From Pseudoalteromonas gelatinilytica (lineage in GTDB: Bacteria; Pseudomonadota; Gammaproteobacteria; Enterobacterales; Alteromonadaceae), in the NCBI RefSeq assembly GCF_001641615.1, contig NZ_LRRU01000022.1, positions 62,001 through 126,000 on the forward strand: a stretch of 64,000 nt of DNA, given 5' to 3'. Numbering within the stretch: the stretch's first letter is position 1; each line of letters begins with the position of its first letter. The notes beneath the pieces were generated by a model, which saw nothing but the letters and a program-made list of their open reading frames with translations, had not been told where the DNA came from and searched no databases. Positions 1-9,339 of the stretch are shown piece by piece. The translations under genes were made by a program, and so were the position numbers.

Positions 1-257
1 GACGAAGTAACCTAACAAGCTGTAAGTTATTACTTGCTAGCTAAGCTTTAAAATAAATCTCTTTTAATTTTTGTAAATTATTGCTGCACTCTTGTACTTT
101 CCATTCGCAGATAGCTATACCTTTTATCCTGGTTTTTATTTGCGTATTAAGCCAATAGGGTAGGTTGCCTGCGGAACGAATATTTTAGATCAAATAATCT
201 AAGGTCTTTGAAGGTTTAGCAGGCACTTTTAACAGTGCCTGTCTTTCCAAATCGTGT
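1..257. other. Intergenic left edge, no gene seen
   Basis: No convincing reading frame is present on either strand. The stretch is AT-rich. It holds a small hairpin at about 188-206 (TTAGAT / ATCTAA arms) and the CAGGCACT / AGTGCCTG hairpin at 220-241 listed separately. Any gene to the left lies outside the window. Confidence 0.5.
220..241 (-). terminator. Hairpin downstream of the M14 peptidase gene
   Basis: Arms CAGGCACT and AGTGCCTG are perfect 8-bp complements around a 6-nt loop and lie just past the stop codon of the leftward carboxypeptidase gene. There is no clear T-run on the minus side, so it may be a weak terminator or only a 3' stabilising hairpin. Confidence 0.4.
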
Positions 258-1613
258 TTATTCTAAATTGATTAACTCAGCCCCTAAAATAGCGTACTTA
301 TTTTTACCGTTTGCTTGTAAGAAAAAGGCGGCAGGTGCATGAAGTGAAGGTATTGATGTGAATACACTTTTGCACGCGTATACAGGCCATGTTGTAGCGT
401 TATCTAGCATACTAATGTCGCCAGAAAAGCAATTGTACCCTTGTTTTAAAAGCGCTTTATATTTACTTTCTGTAAGCGTCAACGACTCATTTAAAACAAA
501 ACTGTTACCGGTTCTAAAGCTTAGGCTGCTTGCATCCAAACTCGTGTAACCTTGACGGATACTGCTTATATCACCCAATTCTTTAATTGTGGGTGACTGT
601 CCTTTGTTATTGACTGCAATATCTATCTGGTAATCACCTAGCTCACTCTTTACAGTTACATCGTCTATTAGTAAGTCTACCCAATTGTCTTTAGCATTAA
701 ATGGAATGGCGTGATACTGGGCTATTTTAGCGCTTTGCCACTCTCCCGAAGTTATTGAATCAATGGTCTTTTTATATAAAACACGGTTAACTTTACGGGC
801 TATTTGTCGGTTTGGGTCGTTTGGGTAAGCACCTGATTCAATTAATATAGTTCGGATACCTTTTTCTGAAAAAGTATCACCAAAACTACGGTAAGAGTAA
901 CTGTCGTTGTACTTCCCCAAGTGCCCTGGGATCATGGTTTCAACCGTTTTGGCTAAATGAGCAATAAACTGCATAGTCTCACCACGAATTTTATTTACTT
1001 CTCTTGCTTCATTATAGGCAGGTGCTAGCACTGAAATAGAGGTTTGTTTTCCCATTTTACCTGCACCGTAATATGCATTCTGATCATGTAAATTAAAGCC
1101 GAAGTCAGGTTTGAATTCATTTGCTGCAGCCATGAGTATTTGTCCTTCTTTTGTGCGAAGGGATTTTGCATCACGATTTAAATCAATGCCTTGAGCATTA
1201 TGGCGGGTTTGAACAGCAGCGCCGTCTGGGTTCACCATCGGGATTATGAGAAGGGTTATTTTCTGTTGCCAGCTTTGTAGCCATTGTGCGTTTTCATCTG
1301 CGGTTATAAAGCTTAAAAAATCCATCAGTGCGGCAGTTGCTGTATTTTCATCGCCGTGCATTTGGCTCCACATCATCACTTTGATTGGGCCTGTGCCGAT
1401 TTTAAGAGAATTAAGTGCCTGTCCTTGGAAAGAGGTGCCGATTTGTTTTAATACGACGCTGGGGTGTTTTGCTGCGCTTTTTAAGTGGGGTTCTATATCG
1501 GCGTAGTAAATCGCAGGTTTATCTAAGCCAGCTACAGCGGTATCTTCAATCGTTTTTGCAATTGTTGTATTACTCAATGCCAAAAGGGCTGTGGCGAGTG
1601 CGTATTGGCGCAT
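258..1613 (-). CDS. M14-family zinc carboxypeptidase, secreted
   Basis: A 451-residue metallocarboxypeptidase of the M14 family, expected to remove C-terminal residues from peptides outside the cytoplasm. The N-terminus (about residues 1-19) is a signal-peptide-like hydrophobic segment. Zinc ligands are visible as the HxxE pair H86 and E89 (in MHGDEN) and H176 (in NLHDQ). The substrate-binding stretch GIDLNRD at about 143-149 and the catalytic glutamate E259 (in LIESGAYPND) are all in the order expected for the fold. The start has an upstream AAGAGA. It is divergent from the gene at 2029 and seems monocistronic. Exact specificity cannot be read from sequence. Confidence 0.85.
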   Translation of the reverse strand: MRQYALATALLALSNTTIAKTIEDTAVAGLDKPAIYYADIEPHLKSAAKHPSVVLKQIGTSFQGQALNSLKIGTGPIKVMMWSQMHGDENTATAALMDFLSFITADENAQWLQSWQQKITLLIIPMVNPDGAAVQTRHNAQGIDLNRDAKSLRTKEGQILMAAANEFKPDFGFNLHDQNAYYGAGKMGKQTSISVLAPAYNEAREVNKIRGETMQFIAHLAKTVETMIPGHLGKYNDSYSYRSFGDTFSEKGIRTILIESGAYPNDPNRQIARKVNRVLYKKTIDSITSGEWQSAKIAQYHAIPFNAKDNWVDLLIDDVTVKSELGDYQIDIAVNNKGQSPTIKELGDISSIRQGYTSLDASSLSFRTGNSFVLNESLTLTESKYKALLKQGYNCFSGDISMLDNATTWPVYACKSVFTSIPSLHAPAAFFLQANGKNKYAILGAELINLE

Positions 1614-1922
1614 AATTATCTCTTTTATTCTTTATTTTGATATTTGTAAGAATATTATATTTTAACTTGTTTGGCTAATCCTTGTTCAGTAATAAAGCTT
1701 CGATTGCTACTGACTAAGTATGCTTTAAATCGCTATTTTTATGCTATTTTCTTTTTCTTCATTGCTTTTCGCTATATAAAATACAGTATTAATTTTAATT
1801 ACTTAGCTTAAAAAAAGACTGATTTTTTACGTTTTGTTATCAAATTGATAAACAACACTTAACCTTGCGCTGTTAAATTCTACTTGTACCGTCTGTTGAC
1901 TTTGTTATACTCCACATCGAAA

Positions 1923-1940
1923 TTTCAGTAATTACTGAAA
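1923..1940. promoter_or_regulatory. 18-bp perfect palindrome, likely operator
   Basis: TTTCAGTAATTACTGAAA is a perfect inverted repeat starting 11 bp after a TATACT hexamer (1906-1911), so it would cover the transcription start of a rightward promoter. That position fits a repressor site. I do not recognise the regulator from the motif. Confidence 0.45.
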
Positions 1941-1965
1941 CTTTATTGATGAAGATCATGTTACC

Positions 1966-2002
1966 GCATTAAAAAATAGGGTAAGCCACTTACCTGAAAT
2001 GC
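1966..2002 (+). other. Nested hairpin in the 5' leader of the 2029 gene
   Basis: Outer arms GCATT (1966-1970) and AATGC (1998-2002) enclose inner arms GGTAA (1980-1984) and TTACC (1990-1994). It lies about 25 nt before the start codon of the next gene. It could modulate translation; no known riboswitch or leader family is recognised. Confidence 0.3.
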
Positions 2003-2028
2003 AGTAAAAGCGATAAAAGGCGTGAGTT

Positions 2029-2448
2029 TTGCGAGCAATTAATCAGTCACAAGGTGTCAAACAGTCTAGTTTAGCTAGATTGCAATTGGCTGCGCGTGCG
2101 TTTTTTGCTGGTAAAGAATTAATGTCAGTTTTAGCCTTGTTGCTGATTAATTCAGCTATGCTAATCAACGGTACATTAGAAGATGCTCACGGGCTAAGAA
2201 GCTTATTAAGCGAAGGTGCTTTATACGAAACACCATTACTTAATGTCTTGAGCTTTTTAGCTTACCCAGTGGTGTCTTGCCAGTTACTAATTGGTCTATG
2301 CTGGTTGGTCTTCCATTTCTTCCCTGCGCGTCGTGCAGGTGTCATTTTACGTAAAGCGGCCTTCGCTGCGCGTGAAACGATAAAGTCTTTAGTAGTACAC
2401 AGCGCTCATGGCTGTCGTGCTCCTCCTCGTGTAAGTGGTTGTCTGTAA
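2029..2448 (+). CDS. Small membrane protein of unknown function
   Basis: A 139-residue protein I do not recognise. Hydrophobic segments at about residues 30-48 and 68-95 suggest two membrane helices, followed by a basic, Arg/Ala-rich tail ending in two cysteines. The start is TTG, chosen because AAAAGG lies 8 nt upstream; the alternative GTG at 2022 hits a stop after six codons. It is read toward the cyo operon but separated from it by 235 bp. Its own promoter region carries the 18-bp palindrome. Whether it relates to the oxidase is unknown. Confidence 0.55.
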   Translation: MRAINQSQGVKQSSLARLQLAARAFFAGKELMSVLALLLINSAMLINGTLEDAHGLRSLLSEGALYETPLLNVLSFLAYPVVSCQLLIGLCWLVFHFFPARRAGVILRKAAFAARETIKSLVVHSAHGCRAPPRVSGCL

Positions 2449-2683
2449 ATAAGCTTTGTTGCTTAAGTTCAGCCATTTTAGTCGTTTACTAAGTTGTCTT
2501 TACTAAGCACCTAGTGGGCTTTTTACGCCCAAATTTCAGTCAGCCAACCTAAAATCCCTCACTTTTTAGCGTGTCGATTTGTCGTGCTCGTTAATCAGCA
2601 GGGGATATCTGTAGCATCTGTTGCAGAAAAGCGTCGTGTACTTATTTCGACAAGTGTTAACTTTTAGGTTGTAGGATATTCCT

Positions 2684-3598
2684 TTGTCAATTCGAAACCT
2701 TTGTAATATTGCTCTAGCGTCTTTAGTGCTTGCTTTGTCAGGCTGTAAAGGCGGGGTACTCGATCCAAAAGGTCAAATTGGTGTCGACGAGAAGTATTTA
2801 ATTATCGTAGCTACGGTGTTAATGCTGATTGTTGTAATTCCAGTTATTGCCATGACAATTTATTTTGCATGGAAATACCGTGATGGACGAGATCAAGAAA
2901 TTTACGCTCCAAAGTGGGCGCACTCTACCAAGATTGAAGCTGTAGTTTGGACCATTCCTATCATTATCGTTGCGATTTTAGGTGTGATCACATGGCAGTC
3001 AACACAACAACTTGACCCATATAAACCACTTGAAGGTAAAGGTAAGCACCTTACTGTTGAAGTTGTTTCTTTGAACTGGAAATGGTTATTCATTTATCCA
3101 GAGCAAGGTATCGCAACAGTAAATGAACTTGTTTTTCCTGCCAATGTGCCAGTGCAGTACAAGATCACCTCTGAAAGCACCATGAACTCGTTTTTCATCC
3201 CACAGCTTGGTAGCCAAATTTACTCAATGGCCGGCATGGAAACAAAGCTTCACCTAATCGCTGATGAGCCTGGTACTTTTAAAGGTTTCTCTGCTAACTA
3301 CAGCGGCGCAGGTTTCACTGGTATGAAGTTCGATGCCATTGCAACAGCCACTGAAGCTGATTTCGATGCATGGGTTAACAAAGTGAAAAACACCGGTTCT
3401 GCACTGACTAAGCAAAGCTATGTTGAGCTTGCAAAACCAAGTGAATACGACCCAGTTAAATACTATGCCAGCGTAGATAAAGATATGTTCCATTCAATCG
3501 TAATGAAATATATGCAAGCGCATGGCTCACACGCTGCAATGCAACACGCTATGCCTGAGCACTCTGCTCACAAGAAGCACAGCGAGGACGAGGAATAA
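2684..3598 (+). CDS. cyoA: Cytochrome bo3 ubiquinol oxidase subunit II
   Basis: Subunit II of the proton-pumping quinol oxidase in the cytoplasmic membrane, 304 residues. It is a lipoprotein: signal peptide with lipobox LSGC, lipidated Cys21. Two membrane helices follow (about 40-65 and 90-110), then the cupredoxin-fold periplasmic domain. The block [20 protein letters not shown] is typical of CyoA. The CuA cysteines of cytochrome c oxidase subunit II are absent, which identifies a quinol rather than cytochrome c oxidase. The C-terminal tail is His-rich, as in E. coli. Start is TTG with AGGA 7 nt upstream. First gene of cyoABCD; 2 nt before cyoB. Confidence 0.95.
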   Translation: MSIRNLCNIALASLVLALSGCKGGVLDPKGQIGVDEKYLIIVATVLMLIVVIPVIAMTIYFAWKYRDGRDQEIYAPKWAHSTKIEAVVWTIPIIIVAILGVITWQSTQQLDPYKPLEGKGKHLTVEVVSLNWKWLFIYPEQGIATVNELVFPANVPVQYKITSESTMNSFFIPQLGSQIYSMAGMETKLHLIADEPGTFKGFSANYSGAGFTGMKFDAIATATEADFDAWVNKVKNTGSALTKQSYVELAKPSEYDPVKYYASVDKDMFHSIVMKYMQAHGSHAAMQHAMPEHSAHKKHSEDEE

Positions 3599-3600
3599 TC

Positions 3601-5589
3601 ATGTCGTTGTTAGGTAAATTAACATTAGACGCAATCCCGTACCATGAACCAATTATCATGGTTACCATGGCGGTCGTTGCTGTCTTAGGTCTGTTAGTGG
3701 CAGGCTTAGTAACAAAATATAAAAAATGGGGCGTGATTTGGCACGACTGGATCACCTCAATCGACCATAAGCGTTTAGGTGTTATGTACATCATTCTTGC
3801 GCTTATCATGCTTTTCCGTGGTTTCGCGGATGCTATTATGATGCGACTGCAATTAGCAATGGCTACCGGCGGTGCAAGTGGTTACTTACCACCAGAGCAT
3901 TATGACCAAATCTTTACGGCGCATGGGGTGATCATGATCATCTTTATGGCGATGCCGTTTATGATTGGTTTAATGAACATCATTTTACCTCTGCAAATTG
4001 GTGCTCGTGATGTTGCATTCCCATTCTTAAATAACCTTAGCTTTTGGTTAACTGCTGGCGGTGCAATTCTTATCAATATCTCATTATTCTTTGGTGAGTT
4101 TGCAAAAACGGGTTGGGTTGCATATCCACCGTTGTCTGAATTGTCATTCAGTCCAGGTGTCGGGGTCGATTACTATATTTGGGCCTTGCAGATATCCGGC
4201 TTGGGTACCTTATTAACAGCGGTAAACTTCTTAGCAACCGTATTTAAGATGCGTGCGCCAGGCATGACATTGATGAAAATGCCAATTTTCACATGGACAT
4301 GTACATGGGCAAATATCTTAGTGGCAGCATCGTTCCCTATTTTAACAGCGGTACTGGCAATGCTTACCCTTGACCGTTACCTAGACTTCCACTTCTTTAC
4401 GAATGCGGCTGGCGGTAACGCGATGATGTACATCAACTTATTCTGGGCATGGGGTCACCCTGAAGTTTACATTCTGATCTTACCTGCGTTTGGTATTTTC
4501 TCAGAAGTAATCTCTACGTTTGCGGGTAAACGTCTGTTTGGTTATAAGTCGATGGTTTACGCAAGTGGTGCAATTTCAATTTTAGGTTTCATCGTTTGGC
4601 TTCATCACTTCTTTACGATGGGTTCAAGCGCTAACGTTAATGCCTTCTTTGGTGTTATGACCATGGTTATTGCAGTACCGACCGGGGTTAAGTTGTTTAA
4701 CTGGCTGTTCACTATGTATCGTGGTCGTTTACGTATTACTGTGCCTGTCCTTTGGACTTTAGGTTTTATGGTGACGTTCACTATCGGTGGTATGACGGGT
4801 GTTCTACTTGCAATTCCAGGTGCTGACTACGTATTACATAACAGCTTATTCTTAATCGCTCACTTCCATAACACTATTATTGGTGGTGCGGTATTTGGTT
4901 ACTTAGCAGGTTTTGCTTACTGGTTCCCTAAAGCAATGGGCTTCAAGCTTGATGAAAGCTGGGGCAGAAAGTCTTTCTGGTGTTGGTTAATTGGTTTCTT
5001 CGTGGCATTCATGCCGTTATACGTACTTGGTTTCTTAGGTATGACACGTCGCTTAAACCACACTAACAACCCTGATTGGAATATCTGGTTATACATTGCA
5101 GCTGGCGGTGCGGTAATCATTCTGTTCGGTATCTTATTCCAAGTTGTACAACTTGTAGTGAGCTTCAAAAACCGCGAGCAACTTGATGATACAACGGGCG
5201 ATCCGTGGAATGGTCATACTCTTGAGTGGGCATCTGCTTCTCCTCCGCAGTACTACAACTTTGCAAAAATCCCACATATTGATGACATCGATGCGTGGAC
5301 AGACATGAAAGAAAAAGGCCTAGCTTACAAACAAGAAACGTCTTATAGCCCAATTCACATGCCAAAAAATACACCGGCAGGTGTGTTAATGAGCGCAGGT
5401 ATAACAACCTTCTGTTTTGCCATGATTTGGCACATTTGGTGGCTTGCAGCCTTTGGTTTACTGGGTGCTATCGTTGTATTCATCAAGCGTTGTTACACCA
5501 GCGATGTAGATTACTACGTGCAACCAGATGAAATTGTTGAACTAGAAACGGCTCACAATACAGCCGCTACGAAGGAGGTGAATGCATGA
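3601..5589 (+). CDS. cyoB: Cytochrome bo3 ubiquinol oxidase subunit I
   Basis: Catalytic heme-copper subunit, 662 residues (E. coli 663), with about 15 membrane helices. Metal sites are visible: low-spin heme ligand region FTAHGVIMI, the cross-linked His-Tyr pair in [12 protein letters not shown], the CuB histidine pair in WLHHFF, and the heme ligands in [12 protein letters not shown]. It oxidises ubiquinol, reduces O2 to water and pumps protons. GAGGAA inside the end of cyoA serves as ribosome binding site. Its last codons contain a near-perfect Shine-Dalgarno for cyoC, so cyoB and cyoC are translationally coupled. Confidence 0.97.
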   Translation: MSLLGKLTLDAIPYHEPIIMVTMAVVAVLGLLVAGLVTKYKKWGVIWHDWITSIDHKRLGVMYIILALIMLFRGFADAIMMRLQLAMATGGASGYLPPEHYDQIFTAHGVIMIIFMAMPFMIGLMNIILPLQIGARDVAFPFLNNLSFWLTAGGAILINISLFFGEFAKTGWVAYPPLSELSFSPGVGVDYYIWALQISGLGTLLTAVNFLATVFKMRAPGMTLMKMPIFTWTCTWANILVAASFPILTAVLAMLTLDRYLDFHFFTNAAGGNAMMYINLFWAWGHPEVYILILPAFGIFSEVISTFAGKRLFGYKSMVYASGAISILGFIVWLHHFFTMGSSANVNAFFGVMTMVIAVPTGVKLFNWLFTMYRGRLRITVPVLWTLGFMVTFTIGGMTGVLLAIPGADYVLHNSLFLIAHFHNTIIGGAVFGYLAGFAYWFPKAMGFKLDESWGRKSFWCWLIGFFVAFMPLYVLGFLGMTRRLNHTNNPDWNIWLYIAAGGAVIILFGILFQVVQLVVSFKNREQLDDTTGDPWNGHTLEWASASPPQYYNFAKIPHIDDIDAWTDMKEKGLAYKQETSYSPIHMPKNTPAGVLMSAGITTFCFAMIWHIWWLAAFGLLGAIVVFIKRCYTSDVDYYVQPDEIVELETAHNTAATKEVNA

Positions 5590-6221
5590 GTGCCATTCCT
5601 GCTGGACTAGACACCTTAAACGGCGCACACGGTCATGTCGATGCACATGACCATGAGCACCACGATACAGGTGGTAACACCGTATTTGGCTTCTGGCTAT
5701 ACCTTATGACTGACTGTCTGCTGTTTGCATCATTCTTTGCAACCTACGCAGTATTGTTCATGAACACCGCTGGCGGTGTGTCGGGTAAAGACATTTTTGA
5801 ACTTGATTTTGTGGCGGTTGAAACCGCAGCACTACTACTTAGTAGTATCACATTTGGCTTTGCGATGATCTCTGCTCACGGGCAGAAAAAGGCGGCTACG
5901 TTAACTTGGTTGCTGGTTACCTTTGCTTTTGGCGCTGTGTTCATTGGTATGGAAGTGTATGAATTCCATCACCTAATTGCACACGGTAATGGCCCACAAC
6001 AAAGTGCCTTTTTAACATCGTTTTTCTCTTTAGTGGGCTTACACGGTCTTCACGTTACTGCGGGTCTAATTTGGATGACGGTAATGATGATTGAAGTTAT
6101 TCGCCGTGGTTTAAACCCACAAACAGTGACACGCCTAAGTTGTTTAAGCTTATTCTGGCACTTCTTAGATGTGGTGTGGATCTGTGTATTTACCGTTGTT
6201 TATTTAATGGGAGCAATGTAA
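5586..6221 (+). CDS. cyoC: Cytochrome bo3 ubiquinol oxidase subunit III
   Basis: Subunit III, 211 residues with five predicted membrane helices; needed for assembly and stability of the oxidase. The N-terminus is His-rich ([13 protein letters not shown]), also a feature of E. coli CyoC. Start ATG overlaps the cyoB stop (ATGA, 4 nt). The Shine-Dalgarno AAGGAGGTG at 5572-5580 is a full nine-base match to the 16S rRNA 3' end, spaced 5 nt, unusually strong for this window. Confidence 0.96.
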   Translation: MSAIPAGLDTLNGAHGHVDAHDHEHHDTGGNTVFGFWLYLMTDCLLFASFFATYAVLFMNTAGGVSGKDIFELDFVAVETAALLLSSITFGFAMISAHGQKKAATLTWLLVTFAFGAVFIGMEVYEFHHLIAHGNGPQQSAFLTSFFSLVGLHGLHVTAGLIWMTVMMIEVIRRGLNPQTVTRLSCLSLFWHFLDVVWICVFTVVYLMGAM

Positions 6222-6580
6222 TGAGTCACAGTGAATCACATGTAATTAATAACTTAGAAGTACACGCACATAATGAGCAATCACATGGCAGCGTTAAAGA
6301 CTATTTAATTGGTTTTGTATTGTCAGTGATTTTAACGGCTATTCCATTTTGGGCTGTAATGAGTGGTTCGTTTTCTAAAACGACCACCGTATGGTGCATA
6401 GTGAGCATGGCAATTGTGCAAATTTGGGTGCATTTGAAATATTTCTTACACCTAAACTTCAAAACTGAAGACGGCAAAGCAAGTTCAATGTCGTTTATCT
6501 TTAGTGCTTTAATCATCGTGATGGTGGTTGGTTTGTCGGTGTGGATCATCTACGAATCGAACGCCATGATGATGTACTAA
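6221..6580 (+). CDS. cyoD: Cytochrome bo3 ubiquinol oxidase subunit IV
   Basis: Subunit IV, 119 residues, three membrane helices; assists CuB incorporation and assembly in E. coli. The start is placed at ATG 6221, overlapping the cyoC stop by one base (TAATG) with GGGAG 7 nt upstream; a longer frame from 6140 overlaps cyoC deeply and lacks support. The N-terminal MSHSESH and HGSVKDY match the CyoD family. Two RNA hairpins follow before cyoE. Confidence 0.95.
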   Translation: MSHSESHVINNLEVHAHNEQSHGSVKDYLIGFVLSVILTAIPFWAVMSGSFSKTTTVWCIVSMAIVQIWVHLKYFLHLNFKTEDGKASSMSFIFSALIIVMVVGLSVWIIYESNAMMMY

Positions 6581-6583
6581 TAA

Positions 6584-6600
6584 CAATTACTTTGTAATTG
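6584..6600 (+). other. Small hairpin just after cyoD
   Basis: CAATTAC and GTAATTG are perfect 7-bp arms with a TTT loop, 3 nt past the cyoD stop. No T-run follows, so a 3'-end stabiliser or processing signal is more likely than a terminator. Confidence 0.45.
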
Positions 6601-6610
6601 GTAAAAAGAT

Positions 6611-6685
6611 TTACGAAAGGAGCTGGTTAGTCTGAGGTTGTGTCTCCAGTTCTTACAGTCTGTTACTAACTAGTTTCTTTCGTAA
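6611..6685 (+). other. Long RNA hairpin between cyoD and cyoE
   Basis: Two 21-base arms (6611-6631 and 6665-6685) pair along their entire length if three G-U wobbles are allowed: 18 Watson-Crick pairs plus 3 G-U. The 33-nt apical region is unpaired or weakly structured. There is no T-run. The wobbles point to selection at RNA level. It could separate expression of cyoE from cyoABCD by RNase III processing or differential stability. Confidence 0.55.
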
Positions 6686-6722
6686 TATTGCGTTTGTGCT
6701 GAAAATTAGAGGAGTCGAGGAA

Positions 6723-7607
6723 GTGTTTCGACGTTATTTAAATGTCACTAAACCTGGCATTATCATGGGTAATTTGATTTCTGTCGCGGGGGGATTCTTG
6801 CTAGCCTCTCGTGGTGACATTGACCCATGGTTAATGATCGCAACCTTGCTAGGGTTATCTTTAGTAGTGGCATCAGGATGCGCGATTAATAACGTAATTG
6901 ATCGTGATATTGATGTTGCTATGGCGCGCACTCGCAAACGCGTCACAGTGACTGGCGAAATGTCAGCAAAGGCGGCTATGGCACATGGCATCGTGCTTGG
7001 TGTTATTGGTTTCGGTTTATTAGCTGTGTATACCAACGTAGTGGCACTCTTATTTGCTACTTTTGGTTACGTCATCTACGTAGGTGTGTACAGCTTATAT
7101 ATGAAACGTCGTTCTGTGTATGGCACCTTTGTAGGTAGTTTATCTGGCGCAGTACCGCCTGTTGTGGGTTATTGTGCCGTGACTGGGCAGTTTGATGCCG
7201 GTGCTGTGATTTTATTGGTCATGTTTAGTCTATGGCAAATGCCTCATTCATATGCAATTGCAATCTTTCGTTATAACGACTACCAAGCGGCCAGAATTCC
7301 CGTGTTACCTGTAGCGCAGGGGATCGAGAAGGCAAAGCATCACATTGTTTTATATATCGCCGTGTATGCGTTGGTTGTGATGTTATTAACCATTAGTGGT
7401 TATACAGGTTTAGCCTTTATGGCTGTAGCCTGTACAACGAGTTTTTGGTGGTTGCTAATGGCGCTCCGTGGCTATCGTCGCAATATTGATATAAGCGGGT
7501 GGGCGCGCCAAGTGTTTGCTTTTTCAATTGTAAACATCACGGTTTTGAGCATAGCGATGGCTTTAGATTACCATTCAGTAGCTCCACAGCTACTTGTTTT
7601 AACTTAG
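6723..7607 (+). CDS. cyoE: Protoheme IX farnesyltransferase (heme O synthase)
   Basis: UbiA-family membrane prenyltransferase that adds a farnesyl group to protoheme to make heme O for the cyo oxidase. I place the start at GTG 6723 (294 residues; E. coli 296) because AGAGGAG ends 8 nt upstream and the protein then begins like E. coli CyoE ([13 protein letters not shown]); the frame is open to 6696. The polyprenyl diphosphate motif NNVIDRDID and the second motif [10 protein letters not shown] are present, with about nine membrane helices. Last gene of the cyo cluster, followed by a strong terminator. Confidence 0.94.
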   Translation: MFRRYLNVTKPGIIMGNLISVAGGFLLASRGDIDPWLMIATLLGLSLVVASGCAINNVIDRDIDVAMARTRKRVTVTGEMSAKAAMAHGIVLGVIGFGLLAVYTNVVALLFATFGYVIYVGVYSLYMKRRSVYGTFVGSLSGAVPPVVGYCAVTGQFDAGAVILLVMFSLWQMPHSYAIAIFRYNDYQAARIPVLPVAQGIEKAKHHIVLYIAVYALVVMLLTISGYTGLAFMAVACTTSFWWLLMALRGYRRNIDISGWARQVFAFSIVNITVLSIAMALDYHSVAPQLLVLT

Positions 7608-7643
7608 AAAAAAGTTGCTAACATATCCCAATGTTACAGTAGC

Positions 7644-7675
7644 AAAGGCCCGGAAGTCTCCTCCGGGCCTTTTTT
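7644..7675 (+). terminator. Rho-independent terminator of the cyo cluster
   Basis: GC-rich arms AAAGGCCCGGA (7644-7654) and TCCGGGCCTTT (7662-7672) are perfect complements with a 7-nt loop, followed by T residues. Confidence 0.9.
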
Positions 7676-7686
7676 CTTTATCGTTT

Positions 7687-8595
7687 TTAAAAGCGGGCAG
7701 CTTGCTCTACCACAATGCCATGACGAGCCGCTAAACGGCGATGGTCCTTATCATAACCACCTCCAATTACTGTTGCGACAGGCACATTGTGCTCAAGGCA
7801 ACGCTTGAGAACTAAATGGTCGCGTTGCTCAATCCCTTGCCAGCTTATATCGAGTTTCCCTAAACCATCTTGCTGCCAAACATCAACACCTGCATCATAA
7901 AGCACTAAGTCTGGGTTTAAGGTGTTTAATAAATAACTCAGCGTATCGTCAACTACGCCTAAGTATTCACTATCAGCGACATTCGGCGCTAAACCTATGT
8001 CTAAATCACTGGCTGATTTGCGAAACGGAAAATTCTTCTCACAGTGAATAGAGCAGGTATAAGCATAAGGCTGATGCGCTAACATCGCAGCGGTACCATC
8101 ACCTTGATGAACATCTAAGTCAAAAATAAGTACATTGGTCACTTCACCACTTTTTATCAGGGTTTCACTGGTAAACGCGAGGTCGTTTACCATGCAATAG
8201 CCCGAACCAAAATCAGTATGTGCATGGTGAGTGCCTCCAGCTAAGTGGCAAGCAATACCATGTTTAAGTGCTAAACGTGCCGTTTGCAAGGTGCCCAAAG
8301 GAGCGGTAAAAGTACGTGCCATTAGCTCTTTTGACCAAGGTAAGCCAATGCGGCGCATTGCTTTTTCATCTAATCGATTGTGCCAAAGGTCGTGGATATA
8401 GTTTTCGCAGTGCACTAATTCAAGAGGCTCAGGGCTGCCGAGCAGTGGTTGAGTTAGGTTATCATTTATTAATCCAAGGCTTTGTACATGCTCATATAAA
8501 TAAGCAAACTTACTCATCACAAAGCGATGGTTAGGATCGAAACTAAACGAGTAATTTGGGTGATACACCAAGGGTAAGTGGGGATTTAACTGCAT
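7687..8595 (-). CDS. Histone deacetylase / acetylpolyamine amidohydrolase family protein
   Basis: A 302-residue zinc-dependent deacetylase of the arginase-deacetylase fold. Catalytic His pair H123-H124 (GGTHHAH) and zinc ligands D161, H163 (FDLDVHQGDG) and D238 (DAGVD) are in place. Bacterial members deacetylate acetylated lysine, polyamines or other amides; substrate cannot be assigned. It lies 53 bp downstream of the PilZ gene on the same strand, so the two may be co-transcribed. The start has little Shine-Dalgarno support. Confidence 0.85.
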   Translation of the reverse strand: MQLNPHLPLVYHPNYSFSFDPNHRFVMSKFAYLYEHVQSLGLINDNLTQPLLGSPEPLELVHCENYIHDLWHNRLDEKAMRRIGLPWSKELMARTFTAPLGTLQTARLALKHGIACHLAGGTHHAHTDFGSGYCMVNDLAFTSETLIKSGEVTNVLIFDLDVHQGDGTAAMLAHQPYAYTCSIHCEKNFPFRKSASDLDIGLAPNVADSEYLGVVDDTLSYLLNTLNPDLVLYDAGVDVWQQDGLGKLDISWQGIEQRDHLVLKRCLEHNVPVATVIGGGYDKDHRRLAARHGIVVEQAARF

Positions 8596-8648
8596 AGCTC
8601 ATTGAATAGCTGAATTTGCTACAGCATAACGAATCTACCGATAAAAGT

Positions 8649-9014
8649 TTACTCTGGCGCGTGAATTAAATGGCCTAACTCGCGATGTAATAATGCTTCA
8701 TCACCCAGATTTAGCTCAATCAACCGTTTTAAGTGAGTAATACTATCAATATCGATATGTTCACAGCGAAGGCCTGCATGTTGATGCTCAACATGACATA
8801 GCTCCACTTGCATTTTAATCTCGATTGATGACTCTGGCAGGGTAAAGATTAAGTCAGCTTTACTATGAATAGGCACTAAAAATGAATCACTTTTAGTAAT
8901 AAGCGCACCTTGCAAAGATAGATCAAGTAACTGACAGTGATAGTCGTTACCTTCAATGCGAAGTATCGCAGGGCAATAAAATAATACCCGCGAAAACTCT
9001 CTGCGTTCATTCAT
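8649..9014 (-). CDS. PilZ-domain c-di-GMP-binding protein
   Basis: Small PilZ protein, 121 residues. The c-di-GMP-binding signatures are visible: an RxxxR-type motif in RREFSR at about residues 4-9 and DLSLQG (D/NxSxxG) at about 32-37. No other domain is present, so it is a stand-alone receptor. Start chosen at 9014 because GGAG lies 8 nt upstream; a longer frame starts at 9047 inside the repeat. The gene is preceded within 27 bp by the 209-bp repeat, and followed by the deacetylase gene. Confidence 0.85.
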   Translation of the reverse strand: MNERREFSRVLFYCPAILRIEGNDYHCQLLDLSLQGALITKSDSFLVPIHSKADLIFTLPESSIEIKMQVELCHVEHQHAGLRCEHIDIDSITHLKRLIELNLGDEALLHRELGHLIHAPE

Positions 9015-9040
9015 AGCTGTATCTCCAACTTTATTAACGT

Positions 9041-9249
9041 ATACCAATCCTTAATAATACTTAATCATTTTGAGGGATTAAACCTGTCGCTAACTGCGTT
9101 AAAAACTTCTGATTTACGACTGCATGGATGCAGAAGGTAGAGCAATGCAGGAGCAATTGCCGAGCATAACTAAATAACGAAATTTTTGCCTTGCTATCAA
9201 CGAGGTTTCCTTGCCTCAAAATTGACTACATAATTAAGCGAATTGGTAT
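9041..9249 (-). repeat. 209-bp MITE-like repeat, copy 1
   Basis: Bounded by ATACCAAT and its inverse ATTGGTAT. It is about 94% identical (12 mismatches by hand alignment over 209 positions, no gaps) to the copy at 16004-16212, in inverted orientation on the chromosome. There is no open frame. Internal features include the palindrome CTGCATCCATGCAG. Read in the direction of the PilZ gene it ends 27 bp before the start codon. Non-coding size, inverted ends and dispersal suggest a non-autonomous mobile element; target duplications are not clear. Confidence 0.85.
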
Positions 9250-9300
9250 TAATAAGTATAGATCATAATGGAGTGAGTGATAGTAAAGCTTACTGCAACA

Positions 9301-9326
9301 AAAAAGCCCCTAAGTTGGGGCTTTTT
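9301..9326 (-). terminator. Terminator of ettA
   Basis: Arms AAAAAGCCCC and GGGGCTTTTT (perfect, 6-nt loop) lie 14 bp past the ettA stop. A/T tails on both sides allow bidirectional action. Confidence 0.85.
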
Positions 9327-9339
9327 AAGTATCAGCTAA

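Larger units (their letters stand above)
1614..2028. other. 415-bp divergent intergenic region
   Basis: AT-rich region between the leftward peptidase and the rightward orphan gene. No gene is seen. It contains a TATACT -10-like element at 1906-1911, a perfect 18-bp palindrome at 1923-1940 and a nested leader hairpin at 1966-2002, all described separately. Confidence 0.6.

Noticed and set aside
5400-5600. Cytochrome c oxidase (CuA) identity for the terminal oxidase
   Set aside because: No CuA cysteine pair in subunit II, and heme O synthase plus CyoD are present, so this is a quinol oxidase.
6140-6220. Longer cyoD starting at 6140
   Set aside because: It overlaps cyoC by 82 bp and lacks a ribosome binding site; ATG 6221 matches the family start.
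3500-6300. His-rich tails on CyoA, CyoC and CyoD as a new metal-handling feature
   Set aside because: The same tails occur in E. coli CyoA, CyoC and CyoD, so this is a family trait.
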